A stretch of DNA of 64,000 bases, taken from the NCBI GenBank assembly GCA_000953695.1, contig LN554846.1:682001-746000 (forward strand). Direction: 5' to 3'. The position numbers and the translations under genes were made by a program. The notes beneath the pieces were generated by a model, which worked only from the letters and a program-made list of their open reading frames with translations, was not told the origin of the DNA and did no database searches. This DNA comes from Aliivibrio wodanis (GTDB lineage: Bacteria > Pseudomonadota > Gammaproteobacteria > Enterobacterales > Vibrionaceae). Positions 9,780 to 17,859 of this stretch are shown here, one piece after another; position 1 is the first letter of the stretch; every line of letters starts with the position of its first letter.

Positions 9780-10595
9780 ATGCGCGAACTAACTACTCCT
9801 GCTTCTGAAAGTTATGACCAACGTTTTGGTGGCACTCGCCGTTTGTATGGAAATAGTGAAGTAGAAATTATGCGTGCTGCACATGTGTGTGTGGTCGGTA
9901 TTGGTGGTGTTGGTTCATGGGCGGTTGAAGCGTTAGTTCGCACCGGTCTTGGCGAGATTACCTTGATTGATATGGATGATGTGTGTGTCACTAATATTAA
10001 TCGTCAAATTCATGCAATGACAGGTACTATTGGTCAAAGTAAAATCGAAGTAATGGCTGATCGCATTAAATTAATTAACCCTGAATGTAAGATTAATTTG
10101 ATTGATGACTTCATTACACCTGAAAACCAAGCTGAATACATTTCTAAAGAGTTTGATTACGTACTTGATGCTATCGATAGCATGAAACCAAAAGCGGCGT
10201 TACTGGCTTATTGTAAGAGTAATAAGATTAAAGTTATCACGACGGGTGGGGCGGGTGGTCAAACCGATCCTACTCAAATTCAAATCACTGATCTAACCAA
10301 AACAATTCAAGACCCATTAGCGAAAAAATTGCGTGACACTTTGCGTCGTCATCATAATTTTACGAAAAATCCAAAGCGTAAATTTGGCATTGATTGTGTT
10401 TACTCAACAGAGCATTTGAAATACCCACAAGCGGATGGCTCTGTATGTGCGACTAAAGCAACTGCTGACGGCCCAAAACGTATGGATTGTGCGAGTGGTT
10501 TTGGTGCAGCTACGGTGGTAACTGCGACCTTTGGTTTTGTTGCGGTGTCGAGAATTGTAGAGAAGTTGATTGAGAAACACTCTACTAGAGACTAG
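9780..10595 (+). CDS. tcdA: tRNA threonylcarbamoyladenosine dehydratase
   Basis: TcdA (CsdL, YgdL) is an E1-like enzyme that uses ATP to cyclise t6A37 of tRNA to ct6A. The 271-residue protein shows the E1/ThiF nucleotide-binding glycine motif GIGGVGSWAVEAL near residue 42, then LIDMDDVCVTNINRQIHA. It works with the CsdA-CsdE sulfur system in E. coli, and csdE-csdA lie next door here on the other strand. AAGG sits before the ATG. The last codons (STRD then TAG) lie in an ACTAGAG tandem repeat, so the natural C-terminus is set by the repeat. Confidence 0.95.
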   Translation: MRELTTPASESYDQRFGGTRRLYGNSEVEIMRAAHVCVVGIGGVGSWAVEALVRTGLGEITLIDMDDVCVTNINRQIHAMTGTIGQSKIEVMADRIKLINPECKINLIDDFITPENQAEYISKEFDYVLDAIDSMKPKAALLAYCKSNKIKVITTGGAGGQTDPTQIQITDLTKTIQDPLAKKLRDTLRRHHNFTKNPKRKFGIDCVYSTEHLKYPQADGSVCATKATADGPKRMDCASGFGAATVVTATFGFVAVSRIVEKLIEKHSTRD

Positions 10596-10614
10596 AGACT
10601 AGAGACTAGAGACT
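10584..10614. repeat. ACTAGAG tandem repeat (four units plus ACT)
   Basis: Four perfect head-to-tail copies of the 7-bp unit ACTAGAG at 10584-10611 are followed by ACT. The array begins inside tcdA, provides its TAG stop, and runs into the palindromic element that follows. A related array in the opposite orientation occurs at 15465-15485. Confidence 0.95.
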
Positions 10615-10707
10615 ATAAGTACGTGTATGGCTGGTGTGATAAATATTGCTACAACACCAGTATCTCTGCACTTATAGTCTCTAGTTAGCGAAGCGTATAG
10701 TTTCTAG
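10606..10707. repeat. palindromic intergenic element (MITE/REP-like), copy A
   Basis: CTAGAGACTATAAGT (10606-10620) is mirrored perfectly at 10670-10684. A nested stem CTGGTGT (10631-10637) / ACACCAG (10654-10660) lies inside it. GCGAAGC (10688-10694) and TAGTTTCTAG (10698-10707) follow. The GCGAAGC and TAGTTTCTA words recur in the element at 38181-38279, which links the two as a family. There is no coding capacity. Confidence 0.8.
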
Positions 10708-10731
10708 CTACTTACTAGCAACCCCTCCCAG

Positions 10732-10786
10732 CCTCCCCTTATTATCAACACTTATAGCCAAGTATTTATTATAGATGAAGGGGAGG
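10732..10786. repeat. second hairpin in the tcdA-csdE gap
   Basis: CCTCCCCTT (10732-10740) pairs with AAGGGGAGG (10778-10786) around a 37-base AT-rich loop. The flank up to csdE repeats the AGCGAAGCG word (about 10817-10825) and a CTAG-containing stretch, as in the neighbouring repeat element. The whole 240-base gap is therefore repeat-derived. Confidence 0.65.
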
Positions 10787-10834
10787 AGCTAAGAGCAAGC
10801 TCATCTGAATTCTGAAAGCGAAGCGATCTGAACT

Positions 10835-11263
10835 CTAGTATACTAAGCTATTAATCGTTTCAATGATCGCTTTAAGTCCATTACCACGTGATGGGCTTAA
10901 ATGTTCAATTAGCCCTAATTGAGCAAAATATTCATCCATATCAAACGTGCTAATCTCTTCTGCCGTTTTATTATTAACCGCAGCCATTACTAACGCGATA
11001 AGTCCGCGAACAATTCTTGCATCAGAATCAGCACAGAAAAAATAAACCCCATCGATTACTTCATGCTGTAACCACACTTTACTTTCACAGCCTGAAATCG
11101 TCACATTATCTTGTTGCAGTTCTTCAGGCATTTTAGGCAGTTTTTTACCTAATTGAATCACGTTACGGTAACGATCTTCCCACCCTTTTGCTTCACTCAT
11201 TAAATTGAGAACAGTTGTGTGAGTAATATCAAAACCAAAAGGTGACGATGGGAATGTAGACAT
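10835..11263 (-). CDS. csdE: cysteine desulfuration protein CsdE (SufE family)
   Basis: CsdE accepts persulfide sulfur from CsdA and stimulates its activity. The 142-residue protein has the SufE fold and the sulfur-accepting cysteine in ISGCESKVWL. It lies directly downstream of csdA (24 bp gap), so the two form an operon. In E. coli this pair interacts with TcdA, encoded convergently here. Its TAG stop lies at 10835-10837 in a CTAG word next to repeat DNA, similar to the ends of tcdA and xni. Confidence 0.94.
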   Translation of the reverse strand: MSTFPSSPFGFDITHTTVLNLMSEAKGWEDRYRNVIQLGKKLPKMPEELQQDNVTISGCESKVWLQHEVIDGVYFFCADSDARIVRGLIALVMAAVNNKTAEEISTFDMDEYFAQLGLIEHLSPSRGNGLKAIIETINSLVY

Positions 11264-11287
11264 AAATAAAATACCTTAAATTTGAGC

Positions 11288-12505
11288 TTATAGCATATCT
11301 GCGGCTTTATTTAGCGCGTCGATAAAACGTTGAACATCTTGCTTGGTATTATACAAAGCAAATGAAACGCGTACAGTACCCGTTAGGCCTAATGCATCTA
11401 ACATAGGGTGAGCGCAATGATTACCAGAGCGAACGGCAATGCCTTGTTGATCAAGTAGCGTCGCTATATCTTGGTGGTGGACGCCATCAATAACAAAAGA
11501 AAATAGGCTCGCGTTATCTTGTAAACCGATGAATCGTAAATCTTCAATACCTTTGATGCCATCAATAGCCATTTGGCGAAGTTCATCAATATGAGCATTA
11601 AGATCATCATGGGCGAATTGCTTAATCCAATTAATCGCTGTAGCAAAAGCAATCGCACCTGCAACGTTTGGTGTACCTGCTTCAAATTTCCCTGGAAGTT
11701 CTGCAAAGGTGGTTTTCTCAAAGGAGACTTTCTCAACCATTTTACCTCCACCATGCCACACTGGCATAGATTCTAATAAATGCTGTTTGCCATATAGAGC
11801 GCCAATACCTGCAGGAGCAAATAACTTATGGCCAGAGAATACATAGAAATCAGCATTCATTGCTTGAACATCAATCTCATGATGAACAATGCCTTGGGCT
11901 CCATCTATAACCACAATAGCACCAACCTGATGTGCTGCCGTAATGATGTCATCTATTGGGTTTAATGTACCTGTTACGTTGGTTACTTGAGCAACAGCAA
12001 CAATCTTAGTGCGCTTGGTTACCAATGACTCAAATGCATCCATATCTAATGTGCAATCGGTTTTCATTGGAATTTTTACAACGGTTGCTCCCGTTTGCTC
12101 TGCGACAATTTGCCAAGGCACAATATTCGCGTGATGTTCTAATTCACTAACTAAGATCTCATCGGCTGCTTGCAGTGTGCTTCGAGCGTAAGTTTGAGCA
12201 ATTAAATTAATCGCTTCGGTTGCTCCACGAGTCCAGATTATCTCTTTATTACTATTAGCATTGATGAAATTCTGAACGGTTTCACGAGCTTGCTCAAATT
12301 GCAGTGTAGCTGAAGCGGTTAAGCTATGACTACCACGATGCACGTTAGCATTACTTTTTTGGTAGTAATCTTGAATTGCATTTAATACCAATAATGGTTT
12401 TTGCGTCGTCGCTGCACTATCAAAATAGGCAATCGGCTGACCATTAACATCTTGGGTTAAAGCGGGAAATTGAGAGCGAACAGCGTCAACAGTAAATGCA
12501 GTCAT
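11288..12505 (-). CDS. csdA: cysteine desulfurase CsdA
   Basis: A class V aminotransferase-fold, PLP-dependent enzyme that converts cysteine to alanine plus enzyme-bound persulfide. The 405-residue protein begins MTAFTVDAVRSQFPAL. The PLP lysine is in FSGHKLFAPAG and the catalytic cysteine in RSGNHCAHPML. The open frame extends 67 codons further upstream, but that part is unlike CsdA/SufS proteins and contains a terminator-like hairpin, so I use the ATG ending at 12505. It is first gene of the csdA-csdE operon. It is the CsdA type rather than IscS, which is encoded separately at 30.9 kb. Confidence 0.93.
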   Translation of the reverse strand: MTAFTVDAVRSQFPALTQDVNGQPIAYFDSAATTQKPLLVLNAIQDYYQKSNANVHRGSHSLTASATLQFEQARETVQNFINANSNKEIIWTRGATEAINLIAQTYARSTLQAADEILVSELEHHANIVPWQIVAEQTGATVVKIPMKTDCTLDMDAFESLVTKRTKIVAVAQVTNVTGTLNPIDDIITAAHQVGAIVVIDGAQGIVHHEIDVQAMNADFYVFSGHKLFAPAGIGALYGKQHLLESMPVWHGGGKMVEKVSFEKTTFAELPGKFEAGTPNVAGAIAFATAINWIKQFAHDDLNAHIDELRQMAIDGIKGIEDLRFIGLQDNASLFSFVIDGVHHQDIATLLDQQGIAVRSGNHCAHPMLDALGLTGTVRVSFALYNTKQDVQRFIDALNKAADML

Positions 12506-12581
12506 AGTGATTTTCTTTAATAAGGATAAGCAAACAGGGAGAATGATGCGGATTTCTGTCTCGTAAGTCAAAATTACAGAC

Positions 12582-12608
12582 AAAAAAAGCACCGTATTAA
12601 ACGATGCT
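12582..12608 (-). terminator. terminator-like hairpin in the csdA leader
   Basis: On the minus strand AGCATCGT and ACGGTGCT pair (one G-U) around a five-base loop, directly followed by seven T. It lies about 80 bases upstream of the csdA start and reads towards csdA. It is either an attenuator or the end of an upstream short transcript. The remainder of the 370-base csdA-gcvA gap holds a TATAAT at 12828-12833 that may serve gcvA. Confidence 0.6.
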
Positions 12609-12875
12609 AATAATTTTTCTAACCAAAAGGTCAAAACTACAGGAAATAATAGGTATTGTTTACAAATAGTTTGAAACCAATACTTGGGCTCTAACAGTCG
12701 AGCCAATATGCAAACACAACATTGTAATTTAGAGATAGGGGGTAAATACTCAGGGAGGAATATATGTCTTTTCTCTAAACTACGGGCTAATACTAGGTTT
12801 TATCTGGTAGTTCGGCAATGGACAATTTATAATACTTGGCATTAAAAAAACTAATGGTTCAAAATGTGAGTTCTT

Positions 12876-13781
12876 ATGTCTCGAAGATTACCACCTTTAA
12901 ATTCTCTACGTGTGTTTGAAGCGGCAGCTAGACACTTAAGTTTTACTCGTGCCGCAGAGGAGTTGTTTGTTACTCAAGCAGCAGTTAGCCACCAAATCAA
13001 AGCGTTAGAAGAATTTCTTGGCTTGAAGTTATTCCGTCGCCGTAATCGTTCTTTACTTCTTACTGAAGAAGGGCAAAGTTATTTTCTCGATATAAAAGAG
13101 ATTTTCTCTTCGTTGTCAGAAGCAACAGATAAAGTATTGGAAAGAAGTGCAAAGGGTGCATTAACCATTAGTTTACCACCAAGTTTTGCGATTCAATGGC
13201 TTGTTCCACGTTTGTCTGATTTTAATAATCAAGAACCAGATATAGATGTTCGTATTAAAGCGGTTGATATGGATGAAGGCTCGTTAACTGAAGATGTCGA
13301 TGTAGCCATCTATTATGGTCGTGGTAATTGGCCTGGTTTACGAGTTGATTTGTTATACCAAGAGCAGTTATTGCCATTATGCTCACCGCAAGTTCTGTTA
13401 AATGAAAAGCCGTTAGCAACGATTGATGATCTACGTTTCCATACGTTATTGCATGACACGTCACGTAAAGACTGGAAGCAATTTGTAAAACAGTTTGATT
13501 TACAAGGTATGAATGTTAACCAAGGGCCAATCTTTAGCCATTCAACAATGGTGTTACAAGCTGCGGCGCATGGACAAGGTATTGCTCTAGGTAATAATGT
13601 TCTTGCTCAACCTGAATTAGATGCGGGTCGATTAGTTGCTCCTTTTGAAGAGTTGTTAATAAGTAAAAACGCGTTTTATCTAGTATGCAGTGAGAAGCAG
13701 GCTGATACAGGTCGAATAGCGACCTTTAGAGAGTGGATTTTAAGCAAAGCACGTAGTGAGCAAGAGATTGTTGATGAATAG
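12876..13781 (+). CDS. gcvA: LysR-type transcriptional regulator GcvA
   Basis: A 301-residue LysR family regulator. The N-terminal winged helix (RRLPPLNSLRVFEAAARHLS, AAVSHQIKALEE) is very close to GcvA, the glycine-responsive regulator of the glycine cleavage genes. The co-inducer domain covers about 90-295. In E. coli gcvA is likewise next to ygdD and rlmM, which supports the name. Its 3' end overlaps ygdD by eight bases. It is divergent from csdA. Confidence 0.93.
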   Translation: MSRRLPPLNSLRVFEAAARHLSFTRAAEELFVTQAAVSHQIKALEEFLGLKLFRRRNRSLLLTEEGQSYFLDIKEIFSSLSEATDKVLERSAKGALTISLPPSFAIQWLVPRLSDFNNQEPDIDVRIKAVDMDEGSLTEDVDVAIYYGRGNWPGLRVDLLYQEQLLPLCSPQVLLNEKPLATIDDLRFHTLLHDTSRKDWKQFVKQFDLQGMNVNQGPIFSHSTMVLQAAAHGQGIALGNNVLAQPELDAGRLVAPFEELLISKNAFYLVCSEKQADTGRIATFREWILSKARSEQEIVDE

Positions 13782-14160
13782 TCGTTTATGCTTACTTATT
13801 GCTAGTCTTAGTGGTGCGATAACTGTTGGTTTAGGCGCTTTTGGTGCTCATGGTCTAAAGTCGGTTTTATCGCCATATCTACTTAATGTGTATGAGACTG
13901 CAGTGCAATATCAAATGTGGCATACGCTTGCTCTGTTTGGATGTGGAATTTTGTTGAGAAATTCATTTTCAAAAGGGGTATCATACGCCGCCTTGCTATT
14001 TACCATTGGAATATTACTTTTCAGTGGTAGTTTATATGCATTAGTGTTCACAGGAATAAAATGGTTTGGGCCAATTACTCCATTAGGTGGACTCTGTTTT
14101 ATTATCGGTTGGCTAACGCTGGCTGTTTCAACTTATCGTTTGACTGAGGTTTCAAAGTGA
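13774..14160 (+). CDS. ygdD: DUF423 membrane protein YgdD
   Basis: A 128-residue inner membrane protein with four predicted helices. It contains the family signature [10 protein letters not shown] near the first helix, followed by [15 protein letters not shown]. The function is unknown. I chose the ATG at 13774, which overlaps the end of gcvA. Its own stop overlaps the GTG start of rlmM (GTGA), so gcvA-ygdD-rlmM are likely co-transcribed and translationally coupled. Confidence 0.9.
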   Translation: MNSRLCLLIASLSGAITVGLGAFGAHGLKSVLSPYLLNVYETAVQYQMWHTLALFGCGILLRNSFSKGVSYAALLFTIGILLFSGSLYALVFTGIKWFGPITPLGGLCFIIGWLTLAVSTYRLTEVSK

Positions 14161-15248
14161 AACAAGTAATGTTCTATTGTCGCTCTGGTTTTGAGAAAGA
14201 GTGTGCAGGTGAGATCCAAGATAAAGCCACTCAACTTGAAGTGTTTGGTTTTCCTCGCCTAAAAAATAATACAGGCTATGTGCTATTTGAATGCTACCAG
14301 GAAGGCGATGCAGATAAATTGATCCGTGAGATTAAATTTAATGAGCTGATTTTTGCTCGTCAAATGTTTGCGGTAGCAACTGAATTAAGTGATTTACCTT
14401 CTGAAGATCGTATCTCACCAATTTTGAATGCATTAGTTGATGTTGAAAATTTACCATGTTGTGGTGATATTCGTATTGAAACACCTGATACGAATGAAGC
14501 AAAAGAATTATTGAAATTCTGTCGTAAATTTACAGTACCAATGCGTATCGCATTACGTGGTAAAGAGATGCTAACACCAAGAGATTCAGATCGAATCCCT
14601 GTTATGCATATTTGCTTTATTGCACCGGGTCACTGTTATGTAGGTTATTCTTACACCAACAATAATTCAACGTTCTTTATGGGGATCCCGCGCCTAAAGT
14701 TCCCTTCAGATTCACCAAGCCGTTCTACATTGAAATTGGAAGAAGCATTTCATGTATTCATTCCGAGAGATGAGTGGGATGACCGTTTGGCTTCTGGTAT
14801 GTGGGCTGTTGACTTAGGTGCTTGTCCAGGTGGTTGGACTTACCAATTAGTTAAGCGTTCTATGTTTGTTCATGCGATTGATAATGGCATGATGGCACAA
14901 AGCTTAATGGATACAGGTCAAGTTAAGCACCACATGGTTGATGGCTTTAAGTTTGAACCACAACGAAAGAACGTAACGTGGATCGTGTGTGACATGATTG
15001 AAAAGCCTGCACGAGTTGCACACCTTATGGGTGAATGGTTAATTAAAGGTTGGGCTAAAGAAGCTCTATTTAACCTTAAATTACCGATGAAAGGCCGTTA
15101 CGATGAAGTACTTCAAGATATTGAAAACTTAAAAGAGTTTTTGAAGAAGAATAACTTCCAATACAAGCTTCAAGCAAAGCACTTGTATCATGACCGTGAA
15201 GAAATCACAGTTCATATCCAAGCGATTTCTAATATTTCTCCTCACTAA
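14157..15248 (+). CDS. rlmM: 23S rRNA 2'-O-methyltransferase (C2498) RlmM
   Basis: RlmM methylates the 2'-OH of C2498 in 23S rRNA using S-adenosylmethionine. The 363-residue protein starts at a GTG that overlaps the ygdD stop. An N-terminal THUMP-like RNA-binding part precedes a Rossmann methyltransferase domain. The SAM motif [14 protein letters not shown] is near residue 220, and [13 protein letters not shown] carries the family catalytic lysine region. [20 protein letters not shown] is a strong RlmM signature. A strong terminator follows. Confidence 0.96.
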   Translation: MKQVMFYCRSGFEKECAGEIQDKATQLEVFGFPRLKNNTGYVLFECYQEGDADKLIREIKFNELIFARQMFAVATELSDLPSEDRISPILNALVDVENLPCCGDIRIETPDTNEAKELLKFCRKFTVPMRIALRGKEMLTPRDSDRIPVMHICFIAPGHCYVGYSYTNNNSTFFMGIPRLKFPSDSPSRSTLKLEEAFHVFIPRDEWDDRLASGMWAVDLGACPGGWTYQLVKRSMFVHAIDNGMMAQSLMDTGQVKHHMVDGFKFEPQRKNVTWIVCDMIEKPARVAHLMGEWLIKGWAKEALFNLKLPMKGRYDEVLQDIENLKEFLKKNNFQYKLQAKHLYHDREEITVHIQAISNISPH

Positions 15249-15283
15249 TATTGGTGTAATACCAATTATTGAGAGATAAAAAT

Positions 15284-15320
15284 AAACGCCCGCAGGTCAT
15301 TTGAACTGCGGGCGTTTTTA
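15284..15320 (+). terminator. Rho-independent terminator after rlmM
   Basis: AAACGCCCGCAG (15284-15295) and its exact complement (15306-15317) form a GC-rich stem followed by T-rich sequence. Flanking A/T runs make it usable on both strands. Confidence 0.92.
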
Positions 15321-15339
15321 TTTAAGATAAACTAAGTAC

Positions 15340-15444
15340 ATAGAAGCTAATATGCTTTTCCTCAAAAGAAGAATGGCTATATTTGGTGCTGATGGTTCAG
15401 CGATGACAAACAGCTTTTTTGCTCCAAAGCACATTAGCTTCTAT
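15340..15444. repeat. palindromic intergenic element, copy B
   Basis: ATAGAAGCTAATATGCTTT (15340-15358) is mirrored at 15426-15444 with one mismatch in 19. The 67 bases inside have no open frame. Size (105 bp) and end words (TAGAA...TTCTA) resemble the elements at 10606 and 38181. It fills much of the gap between the rlmM terminator and xni. Confidence 0.8.
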
Positions 15445-15464
15445 ATATTGTGAGATTTATAATT

Positions 15465-15485
15465 CTAGTCTCTAGTCTCTAGTCC
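15465..15485. repeat. CTAGTCT tandem repeat at the xni 3' end
   Basis: Two perfect CTAGTCT units plus CTAGTCC are the same repeat as ACTAGAG near tcdA, in the other orientation and with a reduced number of units. It overlaps the last codons and the stop of xni. Confidence 0.9.
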
Positions 15486-16260
15486 CTAAATCAGGCTTTA
15501 CATAGCGAATATCTTGCAAATTAAACCCAAGTTCAATATCGGTTCTTAATCCTGCAACCTTACGGCACAAAATAGCGGTGTCATAATGCTCATCAAACTT
15601 CTTGCGATATTTTTTCGGTAACTCTTCAGATTCGTTTGCTGCCTCAATTGTTGGGAATTGAGTTAATATTTCTAATGCCGCTTTAGGGCCAACTCCTGGA
15701 ATACCCGTTATTTTACTTGAGCTTATTCCGGCCAATCCCCAATAATCAGCTAATTGTTCAGGCTTTAGGCCAAACTCTTTTTCAATAAAAGGAGCATCTA
15801 ACCAACGATGCTGAAAGTAATCTCGAATACGTAGCGTAGGGGAAAGTAGCTGGCAATAACCTTTATCTGTCGAGATTATAGTGACCTGTTCATTATGGGA
15901 AGCGACTTTATTAGCGAGAGTTGCGACTAAATCATCGGCTTCATCACCATCAGATAACAATGAATCAATGCCGAGTTTCCACCATGCATCTTGAATATCA
16001 TCCATGCCTTTTTGTAGTGCTTCAGGCATTGGTTTTCTGTCTTCTTTGTATTTTGGTAATATTTCAGCTCGCCAGCCTCTATCTTGTAAGTGGTGGTCAA
16101 ATACAGCAATGATATGAGTGGGTTCGGTTTCTTTTAAAATACGATTTATTGTGCGGCTTGTTGTGGTGATTACCGCCTGAATGTCATCTTGGTTTGGTTG
16201 AGCTGAGTGAACGCGACGAATAAGATTTAATGCGTCAATAATAACCAGATGAATTGCCAT
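15472..16260 (-). CDS. xni: flap endonuclease Xni (ExoIX family)
   Basis: A 262-residue stand-alone 5'-nuclease of the FEN/PIN superfamily, related to the N-terminal domain of DNA polymerase I. It starts MAIHLVIIDALNLIRRVH. Acidic metal-site residues are seen in IIDALN, DGDEADDLVATLA and STDKGYCQLL. The helix-hairpin-helix-like segment GIPGVGPKAALEIL follows. In E. coli xni (ygdG) also neighbours ppnN and rlmM. The protein ends TRD, encoded by the ACTAGAG repeat that supplies the TAG stop. Confidence 0.92.
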   Translation of the reverse strand: MAIHLVIIDALNLIRRVHSAQPNQDDIQAVITTTSRTINRILKETEPTHIIAVFDHHLQDRGWRAEILPKYKEDRKPMPEALQKGMDDIQDAWWKLGIDSLLSDGDEADDLVATLANKVASHNEQVTIISTDKGYCQLLSPTLRIRDYFQHRWLDAPFIEKEFGLKPEQLADYWGLAGISSSKITGIPGVGPKAALEILTQFPTIEAANESEELPKKYRKKFDEHYDTAILCRKVAGLRTDIELGFNLQDIRYVKPDLGTRD

Positions 16261-16282
16261 AACGTATTCATTCCTATGTAGA

Positions 16283-16317
16283 AAAAAGAAAAAGTCTATG
16301 CGTTTAACATAGACTTT
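16283..16317 (-). terminator. Rho-independent terminator after ppnN
   Basis: The ten-base arms AAAGTCTATG (16291-16300) and CATAGACTTT (16308-16317) pair. On the minus strand the stem is followed by TTTTCTTTTTTC. It separates ppnN from xni. Confidence 0.8.
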
Positions 16318-16352
16318 ATATTGTACGTTACAGAAGGGGAGATATTCCAGCC

Positions 16353-17711
16353 TTAATCTACAACGATTTCATAGCAAGGTTCGTATTTAGAGCCAGGTAG
16401 CTTCATTCTTCCTTGTTTAACAAAGTCTTTAAGTAAGCGATCCATTTTCTTCATTAAATCAGGATCACCATGTAGCTTAAATACACCATGCTTTTCAATT
16501 TCAGCAATACCTTCCGCTTTTACATTACCAGAGACAATACCAGAGAACGCTTGACGTAAATTAGCAGTAAGGGCTTCTGTTGGTTGTTCAAGGTGTAAAT
16601 TTAGAGCTGACATTGCTTCATGATTTGGTTCGAAGGGAAGTTGGAACTCGGGCTCAATTTTTAAAGCCCAGTTAAAACTATAAGAGTCATCAGTTGCTTT
16701 ACGATACTCTTTTACTTTTTTAATGCCATGATTGATAAGAATGGCTGCTTTTTCTGCATCCCCAACCACAATCTCATAATATTGAGTCGCCTCTTCTCCT
16801 AAGGTTTCTCGAATAAAGGTGTCAATAGATAGGAAATATGCCTCACTCTCTTTTGGTCCTGTAAGAACAATCGGCATTGGTTGTTGACGGTTAGCTGGGT
16901 TCATCATGATACCTAAGATATATAATAATTCTTCAGCTGTACCTGGGCCACCAGGAAAGATCACAATACCATGAGCCATACGTACAAATGCTTCTAATCT
17001 TTTTTCAATATCAGGCATTATGATCAATTCATTTACGATAGGGTTTGGTGGCTCAGCGGCGATAATAGAAGGCTCTGTTAGTCCAACAAAGCGACTTTGA
17101 GAGTAACGTTGTTTAGCATGACCAATAGCCGCTCCCTTCATTGGGCCTTCCATTGCTCCAGGACCACAGCCAGTACAAATATTCAATTCACGCAAGCCAA
17201 GCTCATGACCCACTTCTCGCGTGTATTGGTATTCTGTTGAATTGATTGAATGTCCACCCCAACAAACGACAAGGTTAGGCTCTATTCCGGTATGTAAAGC
17301 TTTAGCATTACGTAAAATACTAAAAACAAGATTGGTTAGGTGAGTTGCTTTAGTTAGGTTGAGGCGTTCATGATCTGCAATTTGCATATTCACATAAACC
17401 ATGTCTCGCAATACTGAGAATAAATGTTCTTGAATACCTTTTATAATCGTACCATCAACAAAAGCATGCTCTGGTGGGTTACTTAGTTCAAGTTTTATCC
17501 CACGATCACGGCGAGTAACAGAAATATCAAAAGATTGATATTTATCGAGAAGTTCTTTTGAAGAGTCAGTGTGACTACCTGAGTTAAGTACCGCTAACGA
17601 ACAGTTACGATACATTCGATATAAATCACTAGAAGCAGTCTTCTTTAATTGGTCTACTTCAAGTTGTGATAGCAAATCCATGCTACCTGCAGGACTAATA
17701 TGAGTAATCAT
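16353..17711 (-). CDS. ppnN: nucleotide 5'-monophosphate nucleosidase PpnN
   Basis: PpnN (YgdH) cleaves purine and pyrimidine nucleoside monophosphates to base and ribose 5-phosphate. In E. coli it binds (p)ppGpp and tunes nucleotide salvage. The 452-residue protein has an N-terminal DUF4478-like part ([19 protein letters not shown]), a central Rossmann/LOG domain with the phosphate-binding motif [12 protein letters not shown], and the C-terminal DUF3412-type region. Length matches E. coli. It is a single gene with its own terminator. Confidence 0.94.
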   Translation of the reverse strand: MITHISPAGSMDLLSQLEVDQLKKTASSDLYRMYRNCSLAVLNSGSHTDSSKELLDKYQSFDISVTRRDRGIKLELSNPPEHAFVDGTIIKGIQEHLFSVLRDMVYVNMQIADHERLNLTKATHLTNLVFSILRNAKALHTGIEPNLVVCWGGHSINSTEYQYTREVGHELGLRELNICTGCGPGAMEGPMKGAAIGHAKQRYSQSRFVGLTEPSIIAAEPPNPIVNELIIMPDIEKRLEAFVRMAHGIVIFPGGPGTAEELLYILGIMMNPANRQQPMPIVLTGPKESEAYFLSIDTFIRETLGEEATQYYEIVVGDAEKAAILINHGIKKVKEYRKATDDSYSFNWALKIEPEFQLPFEPNHEAMSALNLHLEQPTEALTANLRQAFSGIVSGNVKAEGIAEIEKHGVFKLHGDPDLMKKMDRLLKDFVKQGRMKLPGSKYEPCYEIVVD

Positions 17712-17859
17712 ATAGCGCCTCCCTAGCTGTTTTTATTATTGTTTAGGTATTAAACTTACACAGCAATGGGAGGATTAGCTAGAAGAAGAGTAAAAAAGTG
17801 AGAAGGTTATAGGTGCTATTATTCTCTTTTATATATGAAAAACTTATTTAGCTTGAGTA

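Noticed and set aside
10584-10614. Short repeats as a CRISPR array
   Set aside because: Units are 7 bp, head to tail, with no spacers and no cas genes in the window.
12506-12706. N-terminal extension of csdA (67 extra codons in frame)
   Set aside because: The extension does not resemble CsdA/SufS proteins, has no ribosome binding site at its start, and spans a terminator-like hairpin.
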